Shown here in pieces: positions 27,489 to 36,770 of a stretch of DNA of 64,000 nt. Source of the DNA: JBCCTX01 sp964652565 (GTDB lineage: Bacteria > Bacteroidota > Bacteroidia > J057); the NCBI GenBank assembly GCA_964652565.1, contig CAZZEC010000007.1:10905-74904 (forward strand), given 5' to 3'. The position numbers and the translations under genes were made by a program. Numbering within the stretch: the first letter of the stretch is position 1; each line of letters opens with the position of its first letter. The notes beneath the pieces are model-generated. The model was not told where the DNA came from. It did no database searches and was given only the letters and a program-made list of their open reading frames with translations.

Positions 27489-29471
27489 TTACTGCTTTAC
27501 AATATCTACTTGTGCAATACGTTTTTCGCCTGATTTTCCAATTATCTCCATATTTAATGTTTTTCTTCCACTTGAAGGAATATTTACTGTAATTGAACTT
27601 AAGGGTGGCGATAGGGATTCTATCTGTTCAAAGTCTAACCAAACACGTATCTGATCAACTGCAGCCTCATGATCACAATAGGGATGAAGGTAGAGAATTT
27701 CATCAGCATCTAATGTTATCACTTTTCCAGCCATGGTTGGTTGAGTAAAAAAAGACAATGATCCAGGAAAATGATGAATCGTATCAGGCGCAGATTGTTT
27801 ACTGGTATAAATAGAAAAACCTGCCTGGCCTAGTGAGGGCGAATGTTCCGCAGTTAATTTTTTATGGATAATAATATGGCGAAGTCGGGGGAGGTTTTCT
27901 GTGTCAGGAGTGTGAAGCTGAATTTTTAATGTTTGTAAGCCCAAGGGGAATTCCAGCCATTGAGTTAAAAACCTTCCGTCGCCAGATGGGTTTGCCCTGG
28001 CGCTATCGTATTCCGTTCCAGCAATAAACCGAGCGTGAGAGTTGGAGTCTGAATTTGCAAATAAAAGTTCCACCTGATATTCACCTTTTTCTAAAACATC
28101 AATGTTGTAGTTGACAAAGCTTCCNNNNNNNNNNNNNNNNNNNNNNNNNNNNNNNNNNNNNNNNNNNNNNNNNNNNNNNNNNNNNNNNNNNNNNNNNNNN
28201 NNNNNNNNNNNNNNNNNNNNNNNNGTAATACTATCCTTACCCGTATCGATCTTGTGATTGATCTGGACATATTTATATTGGTCTTTTAAAACTGATATCC
28301 CTCTCATTTGAGGACGATCCATGTCAATCTGATCCATGGGTATCTGATAAAAATTAGTATTGTCGAAATAATAACGATCAAAGCCATCAGAATCAGGATT
28401 TTTCAATAATGAATAAAAACTCATGCCATCCAACGGAAGTGGATGATCAGACAAGTCAATATCACACATTTCGGCCAGGGTAGGAAGGATATCGATTATA
28501 CCAGTAATAGTGTGTATTTCTATTCCAGCATGTATCCCCTGAGGCCACCTGATATAACAAGGAGAAATGGATCCTCCCTCCCAGATACTTGCTTTACCCC
28601 CTCTGAGTTTTTTTTCCCATCCACGTTCTCTTTCAGCTCTTTCTTCAGGGTTCATTCTCCTATTGGAATAAGACAAGTCATATCCTGGTGCTGGTCCATC
28701 GTCAACCATAAATAAAACGATAGTATTTTGAGATAAATCAAGTGTATCCAGCGCATTTAATACTTTCCCAACATTGGCATCCATTACTTCTGTCATTCCA
28801 TAGAGCCGGGCAACATGATCAGTATATCCTTGAGACTTGTATTTTGCAAAAATATCAGGAGGACAATTGTAGGGTTCATGTATAGACTGGAAGGGAATAT
28901 AACAGAAGAAGGGTTGATCCTTGTTTGCATGAATAAATTTAACTGCCTGATCTCCTACGACATCTGTTGTTGGCCCTGAAATATTAACCAATTTGTCATT
29001 AAATAATACTTTAGTATTAAAATAGTTGTAGAGATCTGTCTCTAATCCCACATCAAACCCACGGTCCCAGGAGTGATACCCTGCAGATTTACCACTATGC
29101 CACTTTCCAAAAGCACCCGTATTGTATCCAGCATGTTGGAATACATTCCCCAATGTGACTTCATCCAACCTCAAATAGTCTCTTCCCCAATGTACCCCCC
29201 ACAAACCCGTGCGTAAATGATATCGCCCCGTCAATAAGGAGGCTCTGGTAGGAGCGCAGGCACCCGAACTTTGATAAAAACGCTTCATGCGAGCGCCCTC
29301 TTGTGCAATACGGTCGATGTTAGGGGTATGTATTTGGGTATTCCCTTCAAAACTAATATCTGCATACCCATAATCATCAATTAAAAATAGAACGACATTG
29401 GGTTCTGTTACATAGGAATAAGTTAAGTTAAAGGAAAGGGTAGCGAGAAAGAGTAGTGAGAAGTATTTCAT
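27489..29471 (-). CDS. Formylglycine sulfatase with C-terminal accessory domain, spans a scaffold gap
   Basis: The start at 29471 gives MKYFSLLFLATLSFNLTYSY, a signal peptide; the longer frame to 29516 abuts the upstream gene's stop and is not favoured. The catalytic half has IDDYGY (31-36) and C72-APTR within SSGACAPTRASLLTGR, plus GAFGKWHSG and MVDDGPAP. A run of 100 N interrupts the gene, hiding the usual end of the sulfatase fold. After the gap come about 210 residues of beta-rich sequence (YNIDVLEKGEYQVELLFANS, then GSLSFFTQPTMAGKV) that look like a carbohydrate-binding domain added to the enzyme. Frame continuity across the gap depends on its real length, so gene fusion across it is likely but not shown. 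The M14 peptidase gene ends 45 bp upstream. Confidence 0.82.
   Translation of the reverse strand: MKYFSLLFLATLSFNLTYSYVTEPNVVLFLIDDYGYADISFEGNTQIHTPNIDRIAQEGARMKRFYQSSGACAPTRASLLTGRYHLRTGLWGVHWGRDYLRLDEVTLGNVFQHAGYNTGAFGKWHSGKSAGYHSWDRGFDVGLETDLYNYFNTKVLFNDKLVNISGPTTDVVGDQAVKFIHANKDQPFFCYIPFQSIHEPYNCPPDIFAKYKSQGYTDHVARLYGMTEVMDANVGKVLNALDTLDLSQNTIVLFMVDDGPAPGYDLSYSNRRMNPEERAERERGWEKKLRGGKASIWEGGSISPCYIRWPQGIHAGIEIHTITGIIDILPTLAEMCDIDLSDHPLPLDGMSFYSLLKNPDSDGFDRYYFDNTNFYQIPMDQIDMDRPQMRGISVLKDQYKYVQINHKIDTGKDSIXXXXXXXXXXXXXXXXXXXXXXXXXXXXXXXXXXGSFVNYNIDVLEKGEYQVELLFANSDSNSHARFIAGTEYDSARANPSGDGRFLTQWLEFPLGLQTLKIQLHTPDTENLPRLRHIIIHKKLTAEHSPSLGQAGFSIYTSKQSAPDTIHHFPGSLSFFTQPTMAGKVITLDADEILYLHPYCDHEAAVDQIRVWLDFEQIESLSPPLSSITVNIPSSGRKTLNMEIIGKSGEKRIAQVDIVKQ
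28125..28224. other. Assembly gap (100 N)
   Basis: A run of exactly 100 N, the customary placeholder for a scaffold join of unknown length. It lies inside the sulfatase gene, and the true missing length may differ. Confidence 0.99.
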
Positions 29472-29516
29472 ATATATTTTTCGTATAAATATGGGAGTTT
29501 GGAATAAAGTAGGCAT

Positions 29517-30785
29517 TTAATCTAAATCCTGTAGATATTCTTGAATTGCATATGCAATCGCCCGTCCAAATCTTCGTGCGCCATCTTTGGTAACAGGAAC
29601 TCCCAATACATTGGCATAGGGAAATTCCAAGATGGCTGCCATTGTTATACCTTCTTGAAGGTTTGCCCATTGACTAAATGAGCGTCCCTGAGAGAAGTTT
29701 TGTTTAGTATTCCACTTTTCTCCAAACGGGAGGAAATATTGATGGTCATATCGTATGTCTCCATCTGAATGAATGTGCAATAATGTCGAAAAGATCATTT
29801 GATGAGCTTCTTTCAGAGGATCTATATTTCCTACGATATAAACGTACTCGTTGCCTTCTCCCTTGATCCATGGGCAATGTAAGTCAAGCGCTATTCTGGC
29901 TTTGCCATCACTCCATGCTGGAAAAAGTAGTTGTAGTGCGGCGGTTGTAGTATGTATAGGAGACCCATCGTAGTCTCTATTGTGATCTCTTGGAATTCGA
30001 TTTTTACCTTGCTCACCATTTTCTACTCCATCTTTGTCCATAAAAGGAAGGAATAAAAATTCGACGTATTCTCGCAAATAAGCTAATGACTTATCCTCCA
30101 ATAAGTACAAAATGATACCCTCCATGACATAGTTTGCCATCATTTCGCTCGCATGGTGGCGAGCTGTAATTACCACCTTATGTTTGGAAATTCGATTAGG
30201 GTTTTGAGGAGATATGGTAAGTGTCTCTACAGCGCGTTGCTGGGGAGAAACGCACAATGTATCCAATCGTACAATTGGGTTGTCTTTCAAATGGTCTAAA
30301 AAAGCATACAAATGTTTTGAAGTGTAAGGCATAGCCGTACAAAAGTGTGCTAATGTATCACTATTTGTAAATGAAAAGCTAAAACCATCATTTTGATAAC
30401 TTTGCTCGCCCAACCATCTCCAGCTATGATCATTGTTCAGGCTATAAGCTGGTCCAAAAGAAGTAAGCATATTCTCTTTGGTAAATTGAAAATACAAGGT
30501 CTTATCTTCAATATTTTCTATCTTGAAATTCCAATAAAACCAACTTCCTTCTGTATGAGATATATCTGGTTCTAACCATATTGTATCATTCAATACTTTG
30601 TGTATGACAATATTTCCTCCTGGGAAGTCAGAAGATATGATCATATTATCATTAGTCTTAGCAGAACTGATAACCGAAGGAATGATTTCCTGCGCATTCA
30701 GGCATGAAACAAATGAGAAAACTAAAAGATGGATCCCAAAGATAGAACTTCGTCCAATTAGAGAATAAAAGTGAGATATGCACAT
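29517..30785 (-). CDS. Exported M14-family zinc carboxypeptidase
   Basis: The 422-residue protein has a signal sequence ending FSFVSCLNAQ. An N-terminal beta-sandwich (about 45-170: GSWFYWNFKIENIEDKTLYF) precedes the peptidase, the layout of the cytosolic-carboxypeptidase (M14B/D) branch. Zinc ligands are visible as H211-x2-E214 (ARHHASEMMANY) and H303 (ALDLHCPW); substrate-binding NRDY is at 269-272, and a candidate catalytic Glu lies in AAILEFPYAN. It may trim peptides or peptidoglycan fragments, or deacylate a small amide. It is encoded just upstream of the sulfatase on the same strand and may share its transcript. The promoter side faces the divergent esterase at 30986. Confidence 0.85.
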   Translation of the reverse strand: MCISHFYSLIGRSSIFGIHLLVFSFVSCLNAQEIIPSVISSAKTNDNMIISSDFPGGNIVIHKVLNDTIWLEPDISHTEGSWFYWNFKIENIEDKTLYFQFTKENMLTSFGPAYSLNNDHSWRWLGEQSYQNDGFSFSFTNSDTLAHFCTAMPYTSKHLYAFLDHLKDNPIVRLDTLCVSPQQRAVETLTISPQNPNRISKHKVVITARHHASEMMANYVMEGIILYLLEDKSLAYLREYVEFLFLPFMDKDGVENGEQGKNRIPRDHNRDYDGSPIHTTTAALQLLFPAWSDGKARIALDLHCPWIKGEGNEYVYIVGNIDPLKEAHQMIFSTLLHIHSDGDIRYDHQYFLPFGEKWNTKQNFSQGRSFSQWANLQEGITMAAILEFPYANVLGVPVTKDGARRFGRAIAYAIQEYLQDLD

Positions 30786-30985
30786 TATACTATCAAGCTT
30801 GATGATAAATTAGCAAAAAATGTATAAAGTATGTTGAGTGGGAAATGAAATGTAGGGAAAAAAGATGAATGTTACAGAATATTCAGACAAGGAATGAACG
30901 TATATCCTTTCCTTTTACTTTGAAAGCACTTACATTTAAAATAAGAAAATCACTATCTCGATTTACGTAATTGAATTATTAGCAT

Positions 30986-31858
30986 ATGAAAAGACTACTA
31001 CCTATTTGCATCGTACCATGTTTATTATTGGGGATTTCCCTATTACGGGCTCAGGACGAAGAATCCTATGATTACCTACCTGAGTCTGAACCTCAGGAAG
31101 GAGTACCGAAGGGCACTGTTACGCAACATATCTGGAAAAGTGACATCTATGGAGGTAATTTTAGAGAGTATTACGTATATGTTCCCGCTCAATACGATCC
31201 TTCAGAACCTGCCGCCTTAATGATATTTCAGGATGGACATACTTATGTCAAGGAAGACGGAGACTTTCGAGTTCCTATAGTATTTGACAATTTGATCCAC
31301 CAGGGAGATATGCCTGTTACCATTGGTATTTTTGTGAATCCTGGACATAATTCTCAGGAGTTTCCAGAGAATAGATTTAGAGCGAGTAATCGCAGTTGGG
31401 AGTACGATGAATTGAGCGATAAATATGCAAGATTCTTAATCGAAGAATTGATACCTGAGGTAGGAAAGACTTATAATCTGACTGATGATCGCAAGATGCG
31501 TGCGATCTGTGGTATTTCATCTGGAGGGATATGTGCATTTACAGCTGCATGGGAAAGGCCTGATTACTTTTATCGCGTGTTGAGTCATATCGGGAGTTTC
31601 ACAGATATACGTGGAGGACATGTCTATCCTGCAATGATTCGCAAACATGCCAAAAGAGACATTAAAGTATATTTACAAGATGGATCTGGTGATTTGAATA
31701 ATCCATTTGGTAACTGGTGGCTGGCCAATCAGCAGATGGCGTCATCGCTGGAATTCAGAGGGTATGACTATAAGTTTGTTGCTGGAGAGGGAGGACATAA
31801 TGGGAAACATGGTGGAGCTATATTGCCAGCGTCATTGAAGTGGTTGTGGGGAGAGTGA
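30986..31858 (+). CDS. Exported esterase-D/enterochelin-esterase-like hydrolase
   Basis: The 290-residue alpha/beta hydrolase has a signal peptide (LLPICIVPCLLLGISLLRAQ). The nucleophile elbow is GISSGG with Ser178, an acid residue lies near QDGSGDLNN (232-240), and the His is in GEGGHNGKHGG (H271 or H275). YYVYVPAQYDP and MIFQDGH are typical of the 'putative esterase' (PF00756) family that includes acetyl-xylan and feruloyl esterases and enterochelin esterases. In a sulfatase-rich polysaccharide region, removal of acyl groups from glycan is a likely job. The gene stands alone; a 227-bp spacer follows. Confidence 0.85.
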   Translation: MKRLLPICIVPCLLLGISLLRAQDEESYDYLPESEPQEGVPKGTVTQHIWKSDIYGGNFREYYVYVPAQYDPSEPAALMIFQDGHTYVKEDGDFRVPIVFDNLIHQGDMPVTIGIFVNPGHNSQEFPENRFRASNRSWEYDELSDKYARFLIEELIPEVGKTYNLTDDRKMRAICGISSGGICAFTAAWERPDYFYRVLSHIGSFTDIRGGHVYPAMIRKHAKRDIKVYLQDGSGDLNNPFGNWWLANQQMASSLEFRGYDYKFVAGEGGHNGKHGGAILPASLKWLWGE

Positions 31859-32085
31859 GGTTCTCATAGGGGTTTTATTCTTTTAATAGTACATAAATAT
31901 ATAATTCCAAGATATGGAAACTATACTTAGTTCACATATTGATGATTTGAAGAAACACCCTTGTACACCAATACGATGCAGCTCGACCTTCAAATTTATG
32001 GAATTTTGTGAACTACAAATTAATCCCATTACGTCAAACTTTGATAGAGATGTTGCAGGATGATTGATTGGTAAAGATTTAATTC

Positions 32086-33462
32086 CTACACCACATATTC
32101 TTCATACACTTTATCCCAGGGTTCTCTCATAGGTCTGGATAGCATCTTATTGGCTTTCTCGTTATCAACAAATGCTTCTTTTTCAGGGTCCCATTCCAGC
32201 TCCTGATTGAGCTTCATAGCTATATTACCTAAATGGCCAATGCTAATCGAACGATGGGCTTTTTCTACCGGAGCAGCCGTTTCTTTACGGGAGAGTATAC
32301 AATCAATGAAATTGCGATAGTGATTGTCGCTGTGATACAGATGTTCTTCTTTTTCCTCTATATTGCTATAGAATATCTCTTCAGAACTTGCCCCATACTC
32401 CCTACGCGTAGCCCAAACATATCCTTCCGTTCCCTCAAATTTTACCCCCATAATATCTTCTTCATTTGATACGATCAATTTGACTCCATTTTCATACATA
32501 CATTCAAAATAGAATTCAACAGCCGTATTCCACACAGCATGTTCAGACCATTTAGCTCTTGGATTCTGAATGTAAACTGGTCCAGTATATTCAGTATTCA
32601 TACCCCACTGAGCGATATCGGGATGATGACCGCCCCAATCAGTGACTTGGCCTCCGGAATAATCTAATATCCAACGGAAATTTACATGCGTCCTTGCAGG
32701 GCAGTAATACGCTTCAGGAGCAGGCCCTAACCACATATCATAATTAAATCCTTTAGGGACGGGCAGGGGATTGGTCAGGTAACCCGTTTTTCCAAAGTCA
32801 GGGGTACCTCCAGGTAATCCACATCGAACGGTCTGTAATGTTCCTATCCTTCCGTTGCGAACTAATTCACACACTCGTCGGAAATAGACACTGGATCTCT
32901 GCTGACTACCAGTTTGAAATACTACATTATACTTTTTAACGGCATTACTCATTGCTCTTCCCTCTGGGATGGTGAGCGAGAGCGGTTTTTGACAGTAGAT
33001 ATCTTTCCCGGCAGCTGCTGCCATCAATACCGGGATTGCATGCCAGTGATCAGGAGTATCTACGGCTACTGCATCCAAATCCTGATCTTCCAACAATTCC
33101 CGGAAATCTTCATATCCCTTAGTACTCTCATAACTACGACCAAATTTTCTGGAATATGCTTCATCCACTCTTTTCCGCAAGGGCTCCCTTCCAGCAACAG
33201 CTCCATTCCAATAGCCCATGCTTTCTGCATTTACATCACAGATACTGGTAATCTGGACTCTTTCATCCTGCAGAAAACCTCCTGCATCATTTCCCGCCTG
33301 ATTTCCTGCTCCAATAAATCCTAGCGTAATTCTGTCCGAAGGAGGGATGTATCCAGACTGCCTTCCCAAAACAGAAGAAGGGATAATAGTTGGAGCTAAG
33401 AAAAGTCCAGAAGTGATTTTAGCAGAGTTTTGTAGAAAAGTACGTCTGTTGGTAGTAGTCAT
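32086..33462 (-). CDS. Gfo/Idh/MocA oxidoreductase with Tat-type leader
   Basis: The 458-residue protein begins with a twin-arginine-type leader (NRRTFLQNSAKITSG). The Rossmann motif is LGFIGAGNQAG (GxGxxG, 51-56). AVAVDTPDHWHAIPVL and CQKPLSLTIPEG (Lys159-Pro160, where most members have EKP) form the nicotinamide site. The C-terminal part holds VTDWGGHHPDIAQWGM. This secreted or periplasm-associated subgroup, common in Bacteroidota and Planctomycetes, carries tightly bound NAD(P) in known glycosidase or oxidoreductase relatives. The substrate is probably a sugar. It lies alone between spacers, on the same strand as the small genes at 33.7-34.4 kb. Confidence 0.88.
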   Translation of the reverse strand: MTTTNRRTFLQNSAKITSGLFLAPTIIPSSVLGRQSGYIPPSDRITLGFIGAGNQAGNDAGGFLQDERVQITSICDVNAESMGYWNGAVAGREPLRKRVDEAYSRKFGRSYESTKGYEDFRELLEDQDLDAVAVDTPDHWHAIPVLMAAAAGKDIYCQKPLSLTIPEGRAMSNAVKKYNVVFQTGSQQRSSVYFRRVCELVRNGRIGTLQTVRCGLPGGTPDFGKTGYLTNPLPVPKGFNYDMWLGPAPEAYYCPARTHVNFRWILDYSGGQVTDWGGHHPDIAQWGMNTEYTGPVYIQNPRAKWSEHAVWNTAVEFYFECMYENGVKLIVSNEEDIMGVKFEGTEGYVWATRREYGASSEEIFYSNIEEKEEHLYHSDNHYRNFIDCILSRKETAAPVEKAHRSISIGHLGNIAMKLNQELEWDPEKEAFVDNEKANKMLSRPMREPWDKVYEEYVV

Positions 33463-33680
33463 AGTGAAAGTTTTTCCTAAGATTAAGATATATAAAAGTT
33501 TGATATTTTTCTAGCCCTGCCTATCCTTCTATACTAGATTTACTGGATTAATATGCCTCTTTCCTACTAATCTTCTTATACTCTTCGATTAAATACAGAT
33601 CCAATAGGAGTATTGATCGCTTTTTCCAATTTTAATAAACAACTTAAGTTTTTTATATAGATTATCTTAACTCAATCTTT
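33463..33680. other. AT-rich spacer, no recognised feature
   Basis: The spacer upstream of the oxidoreductase holds several T-runs but no hairpin that I can defend as a terminator and no plausible small gene. Together with the decayed small gene to its right it forms a 367-bp stretch without an intact annotated frame. Confidence 0.4.
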
Positions 33681-34021
33681 TTATGGTTGATCTGGATAAA
33701 AGTACTCGGATACTTTTCTGTGTCTGAATCGATAATAACCTTTTGCCCACCAACTAGTCAGACCTGTAATTATACCTGCCCTGATGACCAGGCTATCAGT
33801 ATAGGAGGTCATCGTATCGGAGATGTATTCTAAATGGTATCAATAGATGCTGATATGGCCGTTTTAACAGTGATTGCTTGTGCATGGACAGATTTTCCAG
33901 AAGGATTCTTTACGAGAATTTTCTCACTGGTAAGAATGGTATATTGATTACTTCTACAAGCTAACAGACTTAGTGTTAAACTCAGTATGACATGGACAAT
34001 TAGCGAATGAGGGCGTTTCAT
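33681..34021 (-). pseudogene. Small lipoprotein gene with a one-base frameshift
   Basis: From the ATG at 34021 a 63-codon frame encodes a lipoprotein leader (HVILSLTLSLLAC) and about 40 further residues, stopping at TAG (33830-33832). In the next frame the sequence continues open for 49 codons to a TAA at 33681, beginning EYISDTMTSYTDSLVIR and ending YFYPDQP, with two Trp and many aromatic residues that look like real protein. Adding one T to the TTT run just before the TAG joins the two as ASIDTILEYISDT. The joined product would be about 113 residues. The start overlaps the stop of the upstream DUF5367-type gene (ATGA), so the two were coupled. A homopolymer miscall is the main alternative to true decay. 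I do not recognise the family. Confidence 0.5.
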
Positions 34022-34398
34022 CTATGTTTACTTAAGATTACCCCTACAGCTATTACGATAGTATAAGCCCACATTAACCATGAGGCAAAAGGGCCAACAG
34101 TATCCATAGGTAAATTGGGCAAAAACTGGTCAAAGAATAATATTACAAGGGTATCTGCTAACATTCCAGGTAGTACTAGTAAACATGCAGATAGTGCGGG
34201 CTGAAGACCTTGGAGATGATATATTTTGGTAACAAAATACGTTGCAAATCCAAGTACAGGAATGACTAACAGGTATAATAATGCTAGTACGGTGGAGGAT
34301 TCTGGTAGAAAAAAATATTGTCCATAAACTCTAAAAACAATAGTGGCTGCCAGCCAAATGAAAAAACCAATTGTGAAACTCGATATGCGATAGTTCAT
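34018..34398 (-). CDS. DUF5367-like four-helix membrane protein
   Basis: The 126-residue protein has four evident membrane segments (about 6-25, 36-58, 66-88 and 103-122), with the start NYRISSFTIGFFIWLAATIVFR and a polar loop around SKHR at the end. The size and pattern fit DUF5367, a small inner-membrane family of unknown function; I am moderately sure of that name. Its stop overlaps the start of the small lipoprotein gene, so the two are translationally coupled. A Crp/Fnr-type regulator gene lies 71 bp upstream on the same strand and could control them. Confidence 0.62.
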   Translation of the reverse strand: MNYRISSFTIGFFIWLAATIVFRVYGQYFFLPESSTVLALLYLLVIPVLGFATYFVTKIYHLQGLQPALSACLLVLPGMLADTLVILFFDQFLPNLPMDTVGPFASWLMWAYTIVIAVGVILSKHR

Positions 34399-34469
34399 GA
34401 TATCTGTTTAAACTTAGATACAAAGTAGAGGAGTAATTGGGAAAGGATGATTTGACATTTGTCAAAAAA

Positions 34470-35078
34470 TCAGGTTTCCATAATTTTTTTTCTCAATCTA
34501 CTCAGATATTCATGCGAGATTCCCATATACTCAGCAATATAGAAAAGTGGGACGCGGCTTAAGAGCCTTGGTTCATGTTTGACTAAGTATTTATAAAGTT
34601 TTTCAGCGGGATAAGCTAATAGGCGAGTCTTTGATTGATATTCTCGAAAAAATAATTCCTGAGTGAATGTGAGACTAGCTAAATTTGCTTTAGGGTGAGT
34701 ACTTAGAAAATGCTGATAATCTTCCAAAGTCCAATACAGCAGCGTAGTGTCCTCTAATGTCTGCAGGGAATATTCAGATGGAATCTGGTGTAGGAAACTC
34801 TCATACGCAGTTACAAAGTCTCCTTCGAAATGGAAGGAAGTAGCTTTTTTATGGTTTTGATCTATGTAGCGCTGCATTACAATACCCTCAGCTACAAAAT
34901 ACAGTTTGCTTGCTATGGTATCTGCCTGGAAAAATGTAGTATGCTTTTTGACGGATTTTTTCCTTGCTAAAGAAGCCATATAAGCTATAGGATCCCGATC
35001 CAGCCGATCAAATCCAGATAGGATTTTTGTAAGATATGTAACATGACGCTCCAATGTTATATTTTTGAATGAGTCCAA
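34470..35078 (-). CDS. Crp/Fnr-family transcription regulator
   Basis: The 202-residue protein has an N-terminal cyclic-nucleotide-binding-like domain (KKHTTFFQADTIASKLYFVAEG, 42-66; SFHFEGDFVTAYESFL) and a C-terminal helix-turn-helix (VPLFYIAEYMGISHEYLSRLRKKI). It lacks the Arg-Ala phosphate-cassette of true cAMP receptors, like most Bacteroidota members, so its effector is unknown. The frame is closed upstream by the sulfatase stop codon three codons before; the only plausible start is TTG at 35078, since the first in-frame ATG (34979) would remove the first beta strands. The gap to the sulfatase stop is 6 bp, so the regulator is probably read from the sulfatase transcript. Confidence 0.82.
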   Translation of the reverse strand: MDSFKNITLERHVTYLTKILSGFDRLDRDPIAYMASLARKKSVKKHTTFFQADTIASKLYFVAEGIVMQRYIDQNHKKATSFHFEGDFVTAYESFLHQIPSEYSLQTLEDTTLLYWTLEDYQHFLSTHPKANLASLTFTQELFFREYQSKTRLLAYPAEKLYKYLVKHEPRLLSRVPLFYIAEYMGISHEYLSRLRKKIMET

Positions 35079-35084
35079 TAATGG

Positions 35085-36677
35085 TTATTTCAACTCCAGT
35101 GCCTCTATCTGCCCATAATCTTTACCCCGTATTGCTTCAAAGTTACTTAGCATCTCCTGTAATTTGTCAGGGTTCTCTTTCGCCATATTTTGCTGTTGTC
35201 CTATGTCAGAAGATAAATGGTATAATTGGAAATCTTGAGCATTACCGAGTTCAATATTAACCTGATTGTTTTTAGCAGGTCCTGGGTAGGGGGGGATAAG
35301 TACCCAATCTTCTTTTCGATAGGCAGTGCGAGAAGTAGCTTCCAGAATGAGTGCTTCTCTTCCCTCTCCACTCTTTCCCAAGAGAACGTCGAGTAAATTT
35401 TGACTATCCTGATTTTGTATATCCTTTTCTACGAGATGAGCAATTGACGCGAGATAATCGATTTGGGAAATCAAGGCATCCGAGACTCCTGGTGCAATAG
35501 TTCCCTTCCAGTAACTGATAAACGGAACCCGTGTGCCAGCCTCAAACAGGCTATATTTACCTCCTCTCAATGCTCCAGATGGTGTATGATCGCCTAGTTT
35601 CTCTACTGCATCGTCATAATATCCGTCATTCAACACAGGTCCATTATCGCTGGAAAGTAAAATCAACGTATTTTCTAGTAAGCCCTCTTCTTCTAGCGTT
35701 TTGACTAATTCTCCAATACACCAATCGGCTTCCACAATTACATCACCTCTGGGGCCCATGCCAGAAGCCCCTACAAATCGAGGATGAGGCGTGCGAGGCA
35801 CATGGGGTTGCTGAAGCGTATATAAGAGAAAGAATGGATCTTCTCGGTGAGCTTGGATATAATGCTGAGCTCTGACCAAAAAGGTATCGGCCATATGTTC
35901 ATCTACCCATTTCGCAGATTCACCCCCTTTCATAAATCCAATGCGAGGAATCTCATTTACGATAGAGTTATTATGCCCATGATGCCATCTCATTTTCAGC
36001 ATTTCAGGGTTGTCTTTACCCGTAGGTTCACCTGGAAAATTCTCTGAATAACTCACCTCAATAGGATCATCTGGGTCCAAACCCACTACATTTCCATTTT
36101 CTATATAGACGGTAGGTACACGATCTTGAGTCGCTGCCATGATGTAAGAATAATCAAACCCAACTGCATTAGGTCCTGGAGCAATTTGCTCATTCCAGTT
36201 TACATTTCCATTCCCCAACCCCAAATGCCATTTCCCCACAATGCCTGTATGATAACCAGCAGTTTTTAGTAAACTTGGAATAGTCATCTGTTCCGTATCG
36301 ATCAGCAGTGGGGCTGTGCCCGGAAGTATTTTAGCGCGTTCGTTTCGCCATGGATAACTCCCTGTGAGTAGGGCATATCTACTAGGTGAACAAGTAGCAG
36401 ATGATGCATATCCCTGGGTAAATCTTATTCCTCCATTTGCGAGCTTATCAATATTGGGAGTGCTAAGCTCTGTAGCACCATAGGCACTTACATCTCCATA
36501 TCCCAAATCATCGAGATATATAATAACAATGTTTGGTAATGAGGTATTATCAATTTCTGTCTGACTGTTATGCTTATTTTCTGAATTGCATCCCCAAATG
36601 GATAAGAAGATTAAACTTAAGTAAAAATATAATTTGGAATATGTTATAAAATCGTGATTTGTTGTCATTGTTGTCAT
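35085..36677 (-). CDS. Formylglycine-dependent sulfatase, lipoprotein
   Basis: The 530-residue protein has a long leader with lipobox SIWGC (Cys30). The metal residues are in IIYLDDLGYGDV, and the maturation site is C96-SPSR (ASSATCSPSRYALLTGSYPWR). GIVGKWHLGLGNGNVNW and LLSSDNGPVLNDG are further active-site motifs. The gene starts with ATGACAACAATGACAACA, two near-identical start hexads, so either ATG may be used. It is downstream of the mannonate-dehydratase-like gene, from which a GACGAC/ATTG-repeat spacer separates it, and upstream of the Crp-like gene. The product is probably an exo- or endo-sulfatase acting on the glycan handled by this locus. Confidence 0.93.
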   Translation of the reverse strand: MTTMTTNHDFITYSKLYFYLSLIFLSIWGCNSENKHNSQTEIDNTSLPNIVIIYLDDLGYGDVSAYGATELSTPNIDKLANGGIRFTQGYASSATCSPSRYALLTGSYPWRNERAKILPGTAPLLIDTEQMTIPSLLKTAGYHTGIVGKWHLGLGNGNVNWNEQIAPGPNAVGFDYSYIMAATQDRVPTVYIENGNVVGLDPDDPIEVSYSENFPGEPTGKDNPEMLKMRWHHGHNNSIVNEIPRIGFMKGGESAKWVDEHMADTFLVRAQHYIQAHREDPFFLLYTLQQPHVPRTPHPRFVGASGMGPRGDVIVEADWCIGELVKTLEEEGLLENTLILLSSDNGPVLNDGYYDDAVEKLGDHTPSGALRGGKYSLFEAGTRVPFISYWKGTIAPGVSDALISQIDYLASIAHLVEKDIQNQDSQNLLDVLLGKSGEGREALILEATSRTAYRKEDWVLIPPYPGPAKNNQVNIELGNAQDFQLYHLSSDIGQQQNMAKENPDKLQEMLSNFEAIRGKDYGQIEALELK

Positions 36678-36770
36678 TGTGAAATGGAAGTATTGTGTAA
36701 TTGTGGAATTGTTACAATCTATATTCCGTCGTCTATGATTTATCGTCTGTCATCTTTAAAACTTCATCAA
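36678..36770 (-). repeat. GACGA-rich and CACAAT-rich intergenic spacer (locus C)
   Basis: On the coding strand, the stop of the mannonate-dehydratase-like gene is followed by GATGACAGACGAT and TAGACGACGGAA, then by an A/C/T-only stretch (AACAATTCCACAATTACACA) running into CACAATGAC at the sulfatase start. The same order (GACGAC block, then ACAATTC block, then CACAATGAC) occurs at 59551-59730. Confidence 0.55.

Noticed and set aside
31914..32063. A 49-codon plus-strand frame after the esterase gene, starting METILSSH
   Set aside because: No start-site support, no recognisable domain, signal or membrane segment, and it lies in a spacer where an open frame of this length is not rare.
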